A stretch of 64,000 bases of DNA, taken from JL08 sp039969355. Its GTDB lineage: Bacteria > Pseudomonadota > Alphaproteobacteria > Rhodobacterales > Rhodobacteraceae. Shown here piece after piece: positions 45,541 through 53,689 of the stretch. The position numbers and the translations under genes were made by a program. Location of the stretch: assembly GCA_039969355.1 (NCBI GenBank), contig JBDVOA010000013.1, forward strand, positions 1 through 64,000, read 5' to 3'. The notes under the pieces are model-generated. The model made no database searches. It was not told where the DNA came from and worked only from the letters and a program-made list of their open reading frames with translations. How positions within the stretch are numbered: position 1 is the first letter of the stretch; each line of letters begins with the position of its first letter.

Positions 45541-46155
45541 TCAACGATGACGCTGCAGGAACGCGTCTTTTTCTGCCCGAGTTGGTGGCTCCCCTGCGAA
45601 TATCTCTACATACTGGCATCCTGCAATTGCGCGTTGCAAACGCGGCTCTGATACCTGCATGGAGTAATACCCGGTCTGGGTCAGGATAACTGTAAGTGCA
45701 CGATAGTGTGCTGTGTCCCCTGTTTTTTCGTACCGTTCAAACAAGGCTGTGACCGCCGTCAACCGATCCGCGTCAGATTGGTCAACGAAGTCTTGCAGCC
45801 GTTCATCGTTACGCGCCCAGTTGCGGATTGCTAAGTCCAACGGCGCATCAAAAAGATCTTTGTCGATCCAGCAATCAATCAGGTTAAAGAGACCCGCGCA
45901 GAGGCTTTGTGCAGGCGCCGCGCATCGCTCTAGAATGATGCCGGTGTTGCGGGCCTGCCAAATCTGGATGATGGCGTCATGAAGTTCGGACAGGTCTTTG
46001 AAATGCCAATAAAAACCCGTTCGCGTCAGATTGAGCGTTTTGGCAAGCGGCATAATCTTGACTGCTTCAATCCCATCGTTCACGAAAAGGGTATAGGCGG
46101 CGTCAATCCATGTCTCGCGGCTGGCGCGGTTCTTTGTGGCTCGGACCTTTTTCAT
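45541..46155 (-). CDS. TetR family transcriptional regulator
   Basis: A 204-residue regulator with an N-terminal HTH: WIDAAYTLFVNDGIEAVKIM, then LARTLNLT-like KTLNLTRTGFYWHFKDLSEL. The C-terminal helical domain binds an unknown ligand. ATG 46155 is preferred; the upstream in-frame extension would cover the operator. It is divergent from the flavoenzyme gene by 91 bases containing two palindromes, so it most likely controls both genes. It may be induced by the methylated amino acid substrate of that pathway. Confidence 0.9.
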   Translation of the reverse strand: MKKVRATKNRASRETWIDAAYTLFVNDGIEAVKIMPLAKTLNLTRTGFYWHFKDLSELHDAIIQIWQARNTGIILERCAAPAQSLCAGLFNLIDCWIDKDLFDAPLDLAIRNWARNDERLQDFVDQSDADRLTAVTALFERYEKTGDTAHYRALTVILTQTGYYSMQVSEPRLQRAIAGCQYVEIFAGEPPTRAEKDAFLQRHR

Positions 46156-46174
46156 AGAGCTATTCCTAAAGAAC

Positions 46175-46222
46175 TTGACAGGTGTGTCAATTCTGGAAAA
46201 ACTGACCTGACACATCTGTCAA
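46175..46222. promoter_or_regulatory. two palindromic operators of the TetR regulator
   Basis: TTGACAGGTGTGTCAA (46175-46190) has perfect six-base arms. TGACACATCTGTCA (46208-46221) has perfect five-base arms. The two are also near-perfect inverted copies of each other (one mismatch over 15 bases), with centres 32 bases apart. They lie 20 bases from the tetR start and 25 bases from the flavoenzyme start, an arrangement that would repress both. The arms TTGACA can double as -35 elements. Confidence 0.8.
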
Positions 46223-46246
46223 GATTTAACCCGCAAGGAAGCCACA

Positions 46247-48292
46247 ATGTCCACTGATCCTTTGCTTCAGCCATTTCAACTGAAACACCTCACGCTGCGC
46301 AACCGGATTATGACGACCAGTCACGAGCCTGCTTATCCCCAAGACGGTATGCCCAAAGAGCGTTACGCCGCCTATCACGCAGAACGTGCCAACGCGGGTG
46401 TGGCATTGGCGATGACCGCCGGGTCGGCCGCAGTGAGCCGCGATAGCCCGCCAGTTTTTAACAACATTCTGGCCTATAAGGACGAGGTTGTGCCGTGGAT
46501 TCAGAACCTGACGGATGCTGTGCACGAACATGGATGCGCAGTGATGATCCAACTGACCCATTTGGGCCGGCGTACTGCATGGGACAAGGGAGACTGGCTT
46601 CCCTCAGTATCGTCCTCCAAGCACCGTGAACCCGCGCACCACGCCTTCCCGAAACTGATCGAAGACTGGGACATCGACCGGATCATTAACGACTTTGCTA
46701 ACGCTGCTGAGCGGATGCAAGCGGGCGGGATGGACGGTATCGAACTACAGGTCTACGGCCACTTGCTTGATCAATTCTGGTCGCCACTGACCAATGATCT
46801 GGTTGGGCCCTATGGCGCTGACACATTGGAGAACCGCATGCGGTTCCCGCTTGATGTGGTCGAAGCCATCCGCAAGCGCGTTGGCACGAAATTTATTGTT
46901 GGCCTGCGCTACACTGCAGACGAAGCGCAGAAGGGCGGCATCACGCCCGAAGAAGGGTTGGAGATATCCAAACGCCTTGCAGCCACCGGCCAGATTGATT
47001 TCTTGAATGTGATCAGGGGACGTATCCATACGGACCCCGCGATGACCGACCTGATCCCTGTACAAGGCATGAAATCCGCGCCACACCTCGATTTTGCGGG
47101 AAAGGTGCGCAAAGCCACAGGCATGCCCACTTTCCATGCGTCCCGCATTCCGGATGTGGCAACTGCACGGCACGCGGTTCAGGCCGGCCTATTGGATATG
47201 GTCGGGATGACTCGCGCACATATAGCGGACCCGCATATCGTGCGTAAGATTATGGAAGGGCGTGAGGACGATATCCGCCCTTGCGTGGGTGCAACCTACT
47301 GCCTTGATCGCATCTATCAGGCGGGTGAAGCGCTGTGCATTCACAACCCGGCGACGGGGCGCGAGCTGTCGATGCCCCATGATATTGCTTTGGCTGGCAA
47401 AGCGAAAAAGGTTGTGATCATCGGTGCTGGTCCAGCGGGTCTTGAAGCCGCGCGTGTCGCGGCCGAACGCGGCCATGAGGTAATTGTATTTGAGGCCGCA
47501 GCGGAACCCGGCGGACAGGTGCGCCTGACCGCGCAATCGCCCCGCCGCCGCGAGATGATTGGGATCATAGACTGGCGCATGGCGCAATGTGCCGCGCGTG
47601 ATGTGAAGTTCCATTTCAACACATGGGCCGAAGCGGCCGATGTGACCGCTCCGAACCCCGACGTGATCATCGTCGCAACGGGCGGATTGCCGAACTTGGA
47701 GCTGTTTGAACAGAAAGGCGAGCAGGCGCATGTCGTGTCTGCATGGGATATCATCTCGGGGGATGTAAAGCCTGCCGGTAAGGTACTGATCTATGACGAA
47801 AGCGGCGATCATCCAGCTTTGCAAGCCGCCGAAGTCGCTGCAAATTCGGGTGCGTCAGTTGAGATTATGACGCCAGATCGGACCTTCGCTCCTGACGTGA
47901 TGGCGATGAATCTTGTGCCCTATATGCGCTCGTTGCAGGACAAGGACGTGACATTTACCGTCACGCGGCGATTAATGCGAGTCACGCAGAGCGGCAATAC
48001 ATTAATCGCCACAATTGGGACCGATTACAGCGATCACACCTATGAAGTTAGGGTCGATCAGGTTGTAGTAAACTACGGCACCTTGCCGCTGGATGAGTTG
48101 TATTTCGACCTCAAGCCATTATCGTCCAACATGGGCGAGGTCGATCACGACGCTCTCATTGCAGGCACTCCGCAAACTGTGACACGCAATAAAAACGGTA
48201 AATTCCAACTTTTCCGCATCGGCGACGCCGTTTCCGCACGCAATACGCACGCGGCAATCTATGACGCCCTGCGCTTGGTAAAGGATATCTAA
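46247..48292 (+). CDS. NADH:flavin oxidoreductase, N-methylproline/stachydrine demethylase-like
   Basis: The 681-residue protein has an Old Yellow Enzyme barrel (residues 1-350, FMN), a short Fe-S segment, and a C-terminal FAD/NAD-binding domain beginning KKVVIIGAGPAGLEAARVAA near residue 380. This is the trimethylamine dehydrogenase architecture. The Fe-S region reads RPCVGATYCLDRIY...ALCIHNP: three of the four usual cysteines are present and the second position is Ala. The nearest known roles are N-demethylation of proline betaine derivatives (StcD) or dimethylglycine (DgcA). The proline-racemase-family gene one base downstream fits a proline-derivative substrate. Confidence 0.82.
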   Translation: MSTDPLLQPFQLKHLTLRNRIMTTSHEPAYPQDGMPKERYAAYHAERANAGVALAMTAGSAAVSRDSPPVFNNILAYKDEVVPWIQNLTDAVHEHGCAVMIQLTHLGRRTAWDKGDWLPSVSSSKHREPAHHAFPKLIEDWDIDRIINDFANAAERMQAGGMDGIELQVYGHLLDQFWSPLTNDLVGPYGADTLENRMRFPLDVVEAIRKRVGTKFIVGLRYTADEAQKGGITPEEGLEISKRLAATGQIDFLNVIRGRIHTDPAMTDLIPVQGMKSAPHLDFAGKVRKATGMPTFHASRIPDVATARHAVQAGLLDMVGMTRAHIADPHIVRKIMEGREDDIRPCVGATYCLDRIYQAGEALCIHNPATGRELSMPHDIALAGKAKKVVIIGAGPAGLEAARVAAERGHEVIVFEAAAEPGGQVRLTAQSPRRREMIGIIDWRMAQCAARDVKFHFNTWAEAADVTAPNPDVIIVATGGLPNLELFEQKGEQAHVVSAWDIISGDVKPAGKVLIYDESGDHPALQAAEVAANSGASVEIMTPDRTFAPDVMAMNLVPYMRSLQDKDVTFTVTRRLMRVTQSGNTLIATIGTDYSDHTYEVRVDQVVVNYGTLPLDELYFDLKPLSSNMGEVDHDALIAGTPQTVTRNKNGKFQLFRIGDAVSARNTHAAIYDALRLVKDI

Positions 48293-48293
48293 G

Positions 48294-49331
48294 ATGCGCA
48301 GCGGCAAAACCATCCACGTCGTGTCCTGCCATGCCGAAGGCGAAGTCGGCGATGTCATCGTGGGCGGCGTCGCTCCTCCACCGGGGAAGACGTTGTGGGA
48401 GCAGCGCACGTGGGTCGCTCAGGATCAAACCCTGCGCAACTTCATGTTGAACGAACCAAGGGGCGGTGTGTTTCGCCACGTGAACTTGCTGGTACCTCCC
48501 ATTCATCCAGAGGCCCAAATGGGCTGGATCATTATGGAGCCAGAGGACACGCCGCCCATGTCTGGCTCCAATTCCATCTGTGTTTCAACGGTGTTGCTGG
48601 ACAGCGGGATCATTCCAATGACGGAGCCAATCACGCATATGACCTTAGAGGCACCTGGCGGCTTGATCCGCGTCCGCGCGGAGTGCCGGGGCGGCAAGGC
48701 AGAGCGGATCACTGTGCGCAACCTGCCGTCATTTGCGGGCGAGATGGGAGCGCCCTTGAACGTGAAAGGAATAGGCCAGATCTCCGTCGACACGGCCTTT
48801 GGCGGGGACAGTTTTGTCGTGGTGAATGCGGCAGCCCTTGGGTTTGAACTTGTCACATCCGAGGCCAGGGCGCTTGCCGAGCTCGGTGTCAAGATTACCA
48901 ACGCGGCCAATGATCAGTTGACCTTTGATCACCCCGACAACCCCGATTGGCGACACTTCTCATTCTGCTTGTTCGCAGGACCAATAACCCGCAAAGGGAA
49001 TCATTTGACCACCAGTGCGGCCGTAGCCATCCAACCCGGGAAAATTGACCGCTCGCCAACGGGCACAGCGGCCTCGGCGCGCATGGCGCTTTTGCATGCA
49101 CGCGGGGAGATGCAAGTAGGCGAGACATTTACCGCCCGCTCGATCATAAACTCGGAATTCCACGGGCGAATAGTCCAAACCACCACCGTGGGCGACACAC
49201 CAGCGATCATCCCCGAAATCACTGGCCGTGCGTGGATTACGGGCACACATCAACACATGCTGGACCCTGATGACCCTTGGCCGGAAGGTTACCGCCTAAG
49301 CGATACGTGGCCCGATCTGGCTCAAAAGTGA
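48294..49331 (+). CDS. proline racemase superfamily protein with Ser/Thr active site
   Basis: The 345-residue protein has the full fold: an opening VVSCHAEGEVGDVIVGG, GGVFRHVNLLVPP, and the catalytic loops. Racemases and 4-hydroxyproline epimerases have Cys at both catalytic positions (MCGH and DRSPCGT), and trans-3-hydroxyproline dehydratases have Cys/Thr. Here they read MSGSNSIC (Ser90) and DRSPTGTAAS (Thr256). Activity could be dehydration or an untested reaction. The gene directly follows the N-demethylase-like flavoenzyme and is probably cotranscribed and TetR controlled. Length is standard. Confidence 0.85.
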   Translation: MRSGKTIHVVSCHAEGEVGDVIVGGVAPPPGKTLWEQRTWVAQDQTLRNFMLNEPRGGVFRHVNLLVPPIHPEAQMGWIIMEPEDTPPMSGSNSICVSTVLLDSGIIPMTEPITHMTLEAPGGLIRVRAECRGGKAERITVRNLPSFAGEMGAPLNVKGIGQISVDTAFGGDSFVVVNAAALGFELVTSEARALAELGVKITNAANDQLTFDHPDNPDWRHFSFCLFAGPITRKGNHLTTSAAVAIQPGKIDRSPTGTAASARMALLHARGEMQVGETFTARSIINSEFHGRIVQTTTVGDTPAIIPEITGRAWITGTHQHMLDPDDPWPEGYRLSDTWPDLAQK

Positions 49332-49567
49332 CCCAAAAACACTGGCTATGGGGTGACGTACGACATGCCGACGAATCATGACTTACTGGAAGTTACTGAG
49401 TTTCGGCATGAGCTTCCCCTCACTCCTGAATTGTCCGGAGAAGATATGGAAAACGTCCCGCACCATTGCCACTGTGCCTGAACCTCTGTCGCCAACACGC
49501 GTCCTGACAGGATTTGAGCCCATTTTAACCAATGTTGCAGCTTGACCCAAAGTCCGCATTGGGGATT

Positions 49568-49712
49568 TCAGAAATCGAGCGGAGCGCCATCCTTCACTTC
49601 CTTCATCACAAAGAACGTCCGGGATTGTCTGACTTCGGGCAACGCGATCAAGACCTCTCCGTGGAACCGGTTGAAGTCGGCCATGTCCGCTACCCGAATT
49701 TTCAACAGGTAT
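49568..49712 (-). pseudogene. C-terminal remnant of Lrp/AsnC regulator (AcdR-like)
   Basis: The minus strand reads YLLKIRVADMADFNRFHGEV and continues to a stop at 49570-49568, ending VKDGAPLDF. This is the last third of the AsnC ligand domain. The HTH and most of the RAM domain are missing because the reading frame meets the ACC-deaminase remnant at 49710. Lrp-type AcdR is typically encoded divergent from acdS, so this pair was the original neighbour. Confidence 0.8.
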
Positions 49713-49934
49713 CCGGCTTACGGTGTTCCGAGTGCCGAGACGAACGATGCGATCCGGTTGGCCGCACGGACCAAGGCGATGATCACCAACCCGGTTTATT
49801 AAGGCAAATCGATGCAGGGGATGATTGATCTGGTGAAGAAGGGCTTTTTTCCAGACGGGCCCAAAGTGCTTTATGTGCATCTGGGCGGCCAGCCTGCGTT
49901 GAACGGCTACAGCTACATGTACCGCAACGGCTGA
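49710..49934 (+). pseudogene. C-terminal remnant of ACC deaminase (acdS) with internal stop
   Basis: The frame reads YPAYGVPSAETNDAIRLAAR and MITNPVY, then a TAA at the place of the expected Glu (one base from GAA), and continues GKSMQGMIDLVKKG through VLYVHLGGQPALNGYSY to TGA 49932-49934. These are the last 75 residues of a 1-aminocyclopropane-1-carboxylate deaminase or close PLP homologue. The N-terminal three quarters with the PLP Lys are gone. Confidence 0.85.
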
Positions 49935-49995
49935 CCTGACCCACACCGCCGCTGATCGGCGGCGCAGTGATACTTCTCTCCTCGAGGCACTTCAC

Positions 49996-50216
49996 ATGGC
50001 CGACCAAAACACACACCTCAAAACCGTGGAACAACGCCTGCTGTGGTTGTCTCACTGGATGATCCACAACGCGAACCACATCCGCCCCAAGACGGACGGG
50101 ACCAAGGTCGGCGGACATCAGGCGTCTTCCGCTTCGATCATGACGGCTCTGTATTTTGGCGTGCTGCGGCCCGAGGACCGTGCGGCGATCAAACCCCATG
50201 CCTCGCCCATATACCA
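49996..50216 (+). pseudogene. N-terminal remnant of AceE/MdeB-like 2-oxoacid dehydrogenase E1 (transketolase-like)
   Basis: From ATG 49996 with upstream GAGG the frame reads MADQNTHLKTVEQRLLWLSH, then MIHNANHIRPKTDGTKVGGH and LYFGVLRPEDRAAIKPHASP, the start of a homodimeric thiamine-diphosphate E1-like protein. After about residue 73 similarity stops abruptly and an unrelated tail reaches a stop at 50268. Three residues also seem missing after HQASSAS. The full-length gene would be about 2.3 kb, so this is a truncated copy. Confidence 0.7.
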
Positions 50217-50462
50217 CAGAGTTGAGAGGGTGGTGTTCTTATCGATCCATTCAACAATGACCCGGTAAGATGAATCGGCAAGGTCAACCAGATTTTGTCG
50301 CAAGACTTTACCATTCCCTCGCCGGCTATAGTAAATTTAGCAGAAAAATGGAGCGGTCTCGTCAATGTAGCGTAGCTTAGCGGGTCCCATGAGCCCGATC
50401 AGGGTTTCGATCCGAAGAGCAGCCACGCCTGATCATGGCTTCCCCGCCGCTCAAAATGTAGA
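50217..50462. other. unassigned remnant DNA after the truncated E1 gene
   Basis: The minus strand carries short open stretches (MGPAKLRYIDETAPFF, then after a stop RQNLVDLADSSYRVIVEWID) that read like broken coding sequence, perhaps from a mobile element, but no family could be named. No target-site duplication or inverted repeat was seen by eye. Confidence 0.3.
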
Positions 50463-50492
50463 ACAAACGGGGCCCTGAGGGGCCCCGTTTGT
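50463..50492 (-). terminator. terminator of the glycerol operon
   Basis: ACAAACGGGGCCC and GGGCCCCGTTTGT make a perfect 13-pair stem with loop TGAG, 25 bases downstream of the glpV stop on the minus strand, continuing as TCTACATTTTG. It is GC-rich and strong. The T run is short. Confidence 0.85.
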
Positions 50493-50517
50493 CAGTCGGG
50501 AAAGACCGATCTTTAGT

Positions 50518-52239
50518 TTATTGCCAGGACTTGATCAACTCATCATAGCTGACTGTCTTCGGCTCTTCGTCTTCGTTTTCAAGCTTTGCAACGGGTGACC
50601 CCGGCTGCGCATACCAGTATTCAGGATCCTGCGGCTCGTTCATCTTCGGGCCTATGTCTCCCTGAATGCCTGCGCGCTCGATCCGCTCCATCACCTTCTC
50701 TTGTGCTTCGCAAAGTGCATCAAGCGCTTCCTGAGCAGTCTTAGCTCCGGACATTGCATCGCCGATGTTCTGCCACCACAGCTGCGCCAGTTTCGGATAA
50801 TCCGGAACATTGGTGCCGGTGGGCGACCAGGCCGTGCGTGCTGGCGAGCGATAGAACTCTACCAGTCCACCCAGTTTGTTGGCACGATCCGTAAAGTGGT
50901 CGGAGTCGATTGTCGACGAGCGAATGAACGTCAGGCCAACGTCAGCTTTCTTCAGGTCCACCGTTTTGGACGTGACAAACTGTGCGTAGAGCCATGCGGC
51001 CTTGGCGCGATCCACAGGTGTGGATTTCATCAATGTCCAGGAACCCACATCCTGATAGCCGATTTTCTGGCCATCTTTCCAGTAAGCTCCGTGTGGCGAA
51101 GGTGCCATGCGCCATTTCGGCGTGCCATCTTCGTTCATCACTGGCAGGTCAGGCAGAACCGTCGCTGCTGTAAACGCGGTGTACCAGAACATTTGCTGAG
51201 CAACGTTGCCCTGCGCAGGAATCGGGCCCGCTTCGCCGAATGTCATACCGGCAGCGGCAGGTGGAGAGTATTTTTGCAGCCATTCGATCGCCTTGGTCAC
51301 AGCATAAACAGCTGCAGCGTCGTTGGTTGCTCCGCCACGTGCGACGCATGAACCCACAGGTTGTGAGTTCTCGTTGACACGGATACCCCATTCATCGACG
51401 GGAAGGCCGTTGGGTTCACCCACATCGCCCATGCCAGCCATAGACATCCACGCGTCGGTGTAACGCCAGCCAAGGCTGGGGTCTTTCTTACCGTAATCCA
51501 TGTTACCAAAAACATCGCCGTCTACGCCCATGCGCGAAAGGTCGCGGCCGGTAAAGAATTCAGCAATGTCCTCGTAAGCCGACCAGTTGATCGGAACGCC
51601 CAGATCGTAGCCATATTTCTCTTTGAAATCGGTTTTGTTCTGCTCGTCGTTGAACCAGTCATAGCGGAACCAATACAGGTTTGCGAACTGCTGATCAGGT
51701 AGTTGGTATAGCTTGCCATCGGGGGCCGTCGTGAACTGTGTGCCGATGAAGTCATCCAGGTCCAGACCCGGGTTGGTGACATCTGCGCCTTCACCCGCAA
51801 TCCAGTCGGTCAGATTGCGGACCTGTTGATAACGCCAATGGGTACCGATCAGGTCGCTGTCATTGACGTAGCCGTCATAGATGTTTTCGCCCGACTGCAT
51901 CTGGGTTTGTAGCTTTTCAACGACGTCACCTTCACCGATCAAGTCATGGGTGACGTTGATACCGGTAATCGCGGTGAACTGAGGGGCAAGAACCTGGCTC
52001 TCGTATTCATGCGTGGTGATCGTTTCAGAGACCACTTTGATGTCCATGCCCTGGAACGGTTTGGCGGCGTCAATAAAGAACTGCATTTCCGCTTCTTGTG
52101 CCGCGCGGTCCAGCACAGAAAGGCCAGCGATCTCATTGTCGAGAAACACCTTTGCGGCCTGCATGTCGGCCCAAACTGGCACCGCAAGGCACGCTATCAT
52201 CGCGCCCAGTGCGGTCGTTGATTTCAAGGATAAGTTCAT
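50518..52239 (-). CDS. glpV: glycerol ABC transporter solute-binding protein GlpV
   Basis: The 573-residue periplasmic protein has a signal peptide ending PVWA near residue 24. It belongs to the large extracellular binding protein family, about 150 residues longer than typical sugar-binding members, as in GlpV of rhizobia. Blocks include THEYESQVLAPQFTAITGIN and the LYWFRYDWF ligand-region motif. It binds glycerol for the GlpPQ permease. GGAGG lies six bases before the ATG. It is last in the operon, followed by a strong terminator, and 78 bases after glpU. Confidence 0.92.
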   Translation of the reverse strand: MNLSLKSTTALGAMIACLAVPVWADMQAAKVFLDNEIAGLSVLDRAAQEAEMQFFIDAAKPFQGMDIKVVSETITTHEYESQVLAPQFTAITGINVTHDLIGEGDVVEKLQTQMQSGENIYDGYVNDSDLIGTHWRYQQVRNLTDWIAGEGADVTNPGLDLDDFIGTQFTTAPDGKLYQLPDQQFANLYWFRYDWFNDEQNKTDFKEKYGYDLGVPINWSAYEDIAEFFTGRDLSRMGVDGDVFGNMDYGKKDPSLGWRYTDAWMSMAGMGDVGEPNGLPVDEWGIRVNENSQPVGSCVARGGATNDAAAVYAVTKAIEWLQKYSPPAAAGMTFGEAGPIPAQGNVAQQMFWYTAFTAATVLPDLPVMNEDGTPKWRMAPSPHGAYWKDGQKIGYQDVGSWTLMKSTPVDRAKAAWLYAQFVTSKTVDLKKADVGLTFIRSSTIDSDHFTDRANKLGGLVEFYRSPARTAWSPTGTNVPDYPKLAQLWWQNIGDAMSGAKTAQEALDALCEAQEKVMERIERAGIQGDIGPKMNEPQDPEYWYAQPGSPVAKLENEDEEPKTVSYDELIKSWQ

Positions 52240-52316
52240 GTGTGTCCTCCCTTAGAGTTTTTTGAACTTCTTTGATTTGGCCGCCCAGGGACTACCGGGC
52301 GCACCGTTCTTCCTGA

Positions 52317-52589
52317 CTACACCCAGCGAAAAACCGCTGTGGCATAGACAATGCAGGCAAGCAGCGCATAGGGCTGCGGCCCAACCTCAAGACCCAGCCA
52401 GATCAAATTAATGAAGGCTGAGCCCAACAACGTGATGAACAAACGATCACCCCGTGTTGTTTCGATCCGAAGGATGCCCACGCGGGGAGTCTCCGGGTAT
52501 TTGATTGCGAGAATTGTGAAGGTGATCAGCAAGCAGGCGATCACGCAGAAGAAGATCGCCGTGGGCCATGTCCATGCCATCCATGCCAT
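52317..52589 (-). CDS. glpU: small membrane protein GlpU (DUF2160)
   Basis: The 90-residue protein has an N-terminal amphipathic WMAWTWP stretch and two membrane helices (TAIFFCVIACLLITFTILAI and LFITLLGSAFINLIWLGLEV), with a final hydrophobic YALLACIVYATAVFRWV. DUF2160 proteins are found in glycerol ABC operons in rhizobia and Rhodobacteraceae, in this position between glpQ and glpV. The role in transport is unknown; an accessory membrane subunit is likely. It begins three bases after the stop of the 84-residue gene. Confidence 0.88.
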   Translation of the reverse strand: MAWMAWTWPTAIFFCVIACLLITFTILAIKYPETPRVGILRIETTRGDRLFITLLGSAFINLIWLGLEVGPQPYALLACIVYATAVFRWV

Positions 52590-52592
52590 TGT

Positions 52593-52847
52593 TTAACTCT
52601 CCTCCGGTTCCAGCTTCATTGCCTGCAAAAGATTGATAACATTCATCACGTCTGTGTGTTTGAGATAGGTCAACTCCCACGTCGAGCCGTTTGACAGGCT
52701 CAGTGACACCATCTTTTGCGGCAGGACGGACTTGACCCAGCACACCTGTGAAAGGTTGATGTAACTCGGCGGATGCGCCTCCTGACGCCCGCCATGTGAA
52801 ACAAAGACAGCGGTGCACTGGCCGTTGAAAATCTGCAAAAATGCCAT
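52593..52847 (-). CDS. small hypothetical protein of the glp operon
   Basis: An 84-residue protein that begins MAFLQIFNGQCTAVFVSHGG and ends MNVINLLQAMKLEPEES. It is soluble, with no signal peptide or known motif. Its ATG overlaps the glpQ stop by one base and it sits three bases before glpU, which supports a real gene. Codon use matches its neighbours. Rhizobial glp operons have been described with glpS-T-P-Q-U-V, so this extra small gene deserves mention. It can be mistaken for the tail of a longer out-of-frame reading inside glpQ. Confidence 0.7.
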   Translation of the reverse strand: MAFLQIFNGQCTAVFVSHGGRQEAHPPSYINLSQVCWVKSVLPQKMVSLSLSNGSTWELTYLKHTDVMNVINLLQAMKLEPEES

Positions 52848-53689
52848 CACACCCTCCCGAGGGCAAAGCCCTTGGCAATGTAATTGCGCACGAAATAGAT
52901 CACCAAGGCACCCGGCACGATTGTAAGGACGCCCGCCGCTGCCAGAACGCCCCAGTCGACACCTGCGGCACCTTGCGTGCGCGTCATGATCGCCGCGATG
53001 GGCTTGGCGTCCACAGTTGTCAACGTCCGGCTGAGCAGCAATTCTACCCACGAGAACATGAAACAGAAGAATGCTGCAACGCCGATGCCGGACGCAATCA
53101 ACGGCGTGAAGATACGAATGAAGAACCGAGGAAAGGAATAGCCATCCAAATAGGCAGTTTCATCGATTTCTTTGGGCACACCGCGCATGAAGCCTTCGAG
53201 GATCCACACCGCGAGCGGAACGTTGAACAGACAATGGGCCAATGCCACAGCAATATGAGTATCAAAGAGACTTACTGAAGAATAGAGTTGGAAAAACGGC
53301 AGCGCAAAAACCGCAGGCGGCGCCATCCGATTGGTCAGCAGCCAGAAAAACAGATGCTTGTCACCCATAAAGGAATAGCGGCTGAAAGCATACGCGGCTG
53401 GCAGGGCAACCGAGAGGCTGATAACTGTGTTCATTACTACATAAATCAACGAATTTACGTAGCCGATGTACCAACTTTCATCAGTGAGAATCTTAATGTA
53501 ATTCGCCAAGGTAAAATCACGCGGCCAGAGCGAAAAAGACCCCAGAATTTCTGTATTGGTTTTCAGGCTCATGTTGATCAGCCAATAAATTGGCAGCAAC
53601 AAGAAGAGCAAATATAGTCCCATCACCACGGCAGACGTGTTGATTTTGAAGCCCTTACGATTAGCGGTTTTGGTGCTTGAAAAAGACAT
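52847..53689 (-). CDS. glpQ: glycerol ABC transporter permease GlpQ
   Basis: The 280-residue MalG-type permease has six helices starting with VVMGLYLLFLLLPIYWLINM. The EAA loop reads EGFMRGVPKEIDETAYLDGY and contacts the ATPase. It forms the pore with GlpP. It starts inside the glpP stop (one-base overlap) and ends inside the start of the 84-residue gene. Glycerol specificity rests on the operon context. Confidence 0.93.
   Translation of the reverse strand: MSFSSTKTANRKGFKINTSAVVMGLYLLFLLLPIYWLINMSLKTNTEILGSFSLWPRDFTLANYIKILTDESWYIGYVNSLIYVVMNTVISLSVALPAAYAFSRYSFMGDKHLFFWLLTNRMAPPAVFALPFFQLYSSVSLFDTHIAVALAHCLFNVPLAVWILEGFMRGVPKEIDETAYLDGYSFPRFFIRIFTPLIASGIGVAAFFCFMFSWVELLLSRTLTTVDAKPIAAIMTRTQGAAGVDWGVLAAAGVLTIVPGALVIYFVRNYIAKGFALGRV

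Noticed and set aside
50463..50492. Perfect inverted repeat as an IS end
   Set aside because: It is placed just after the glpV stop and has a short loop, so it is a terminator. No second copy was found.
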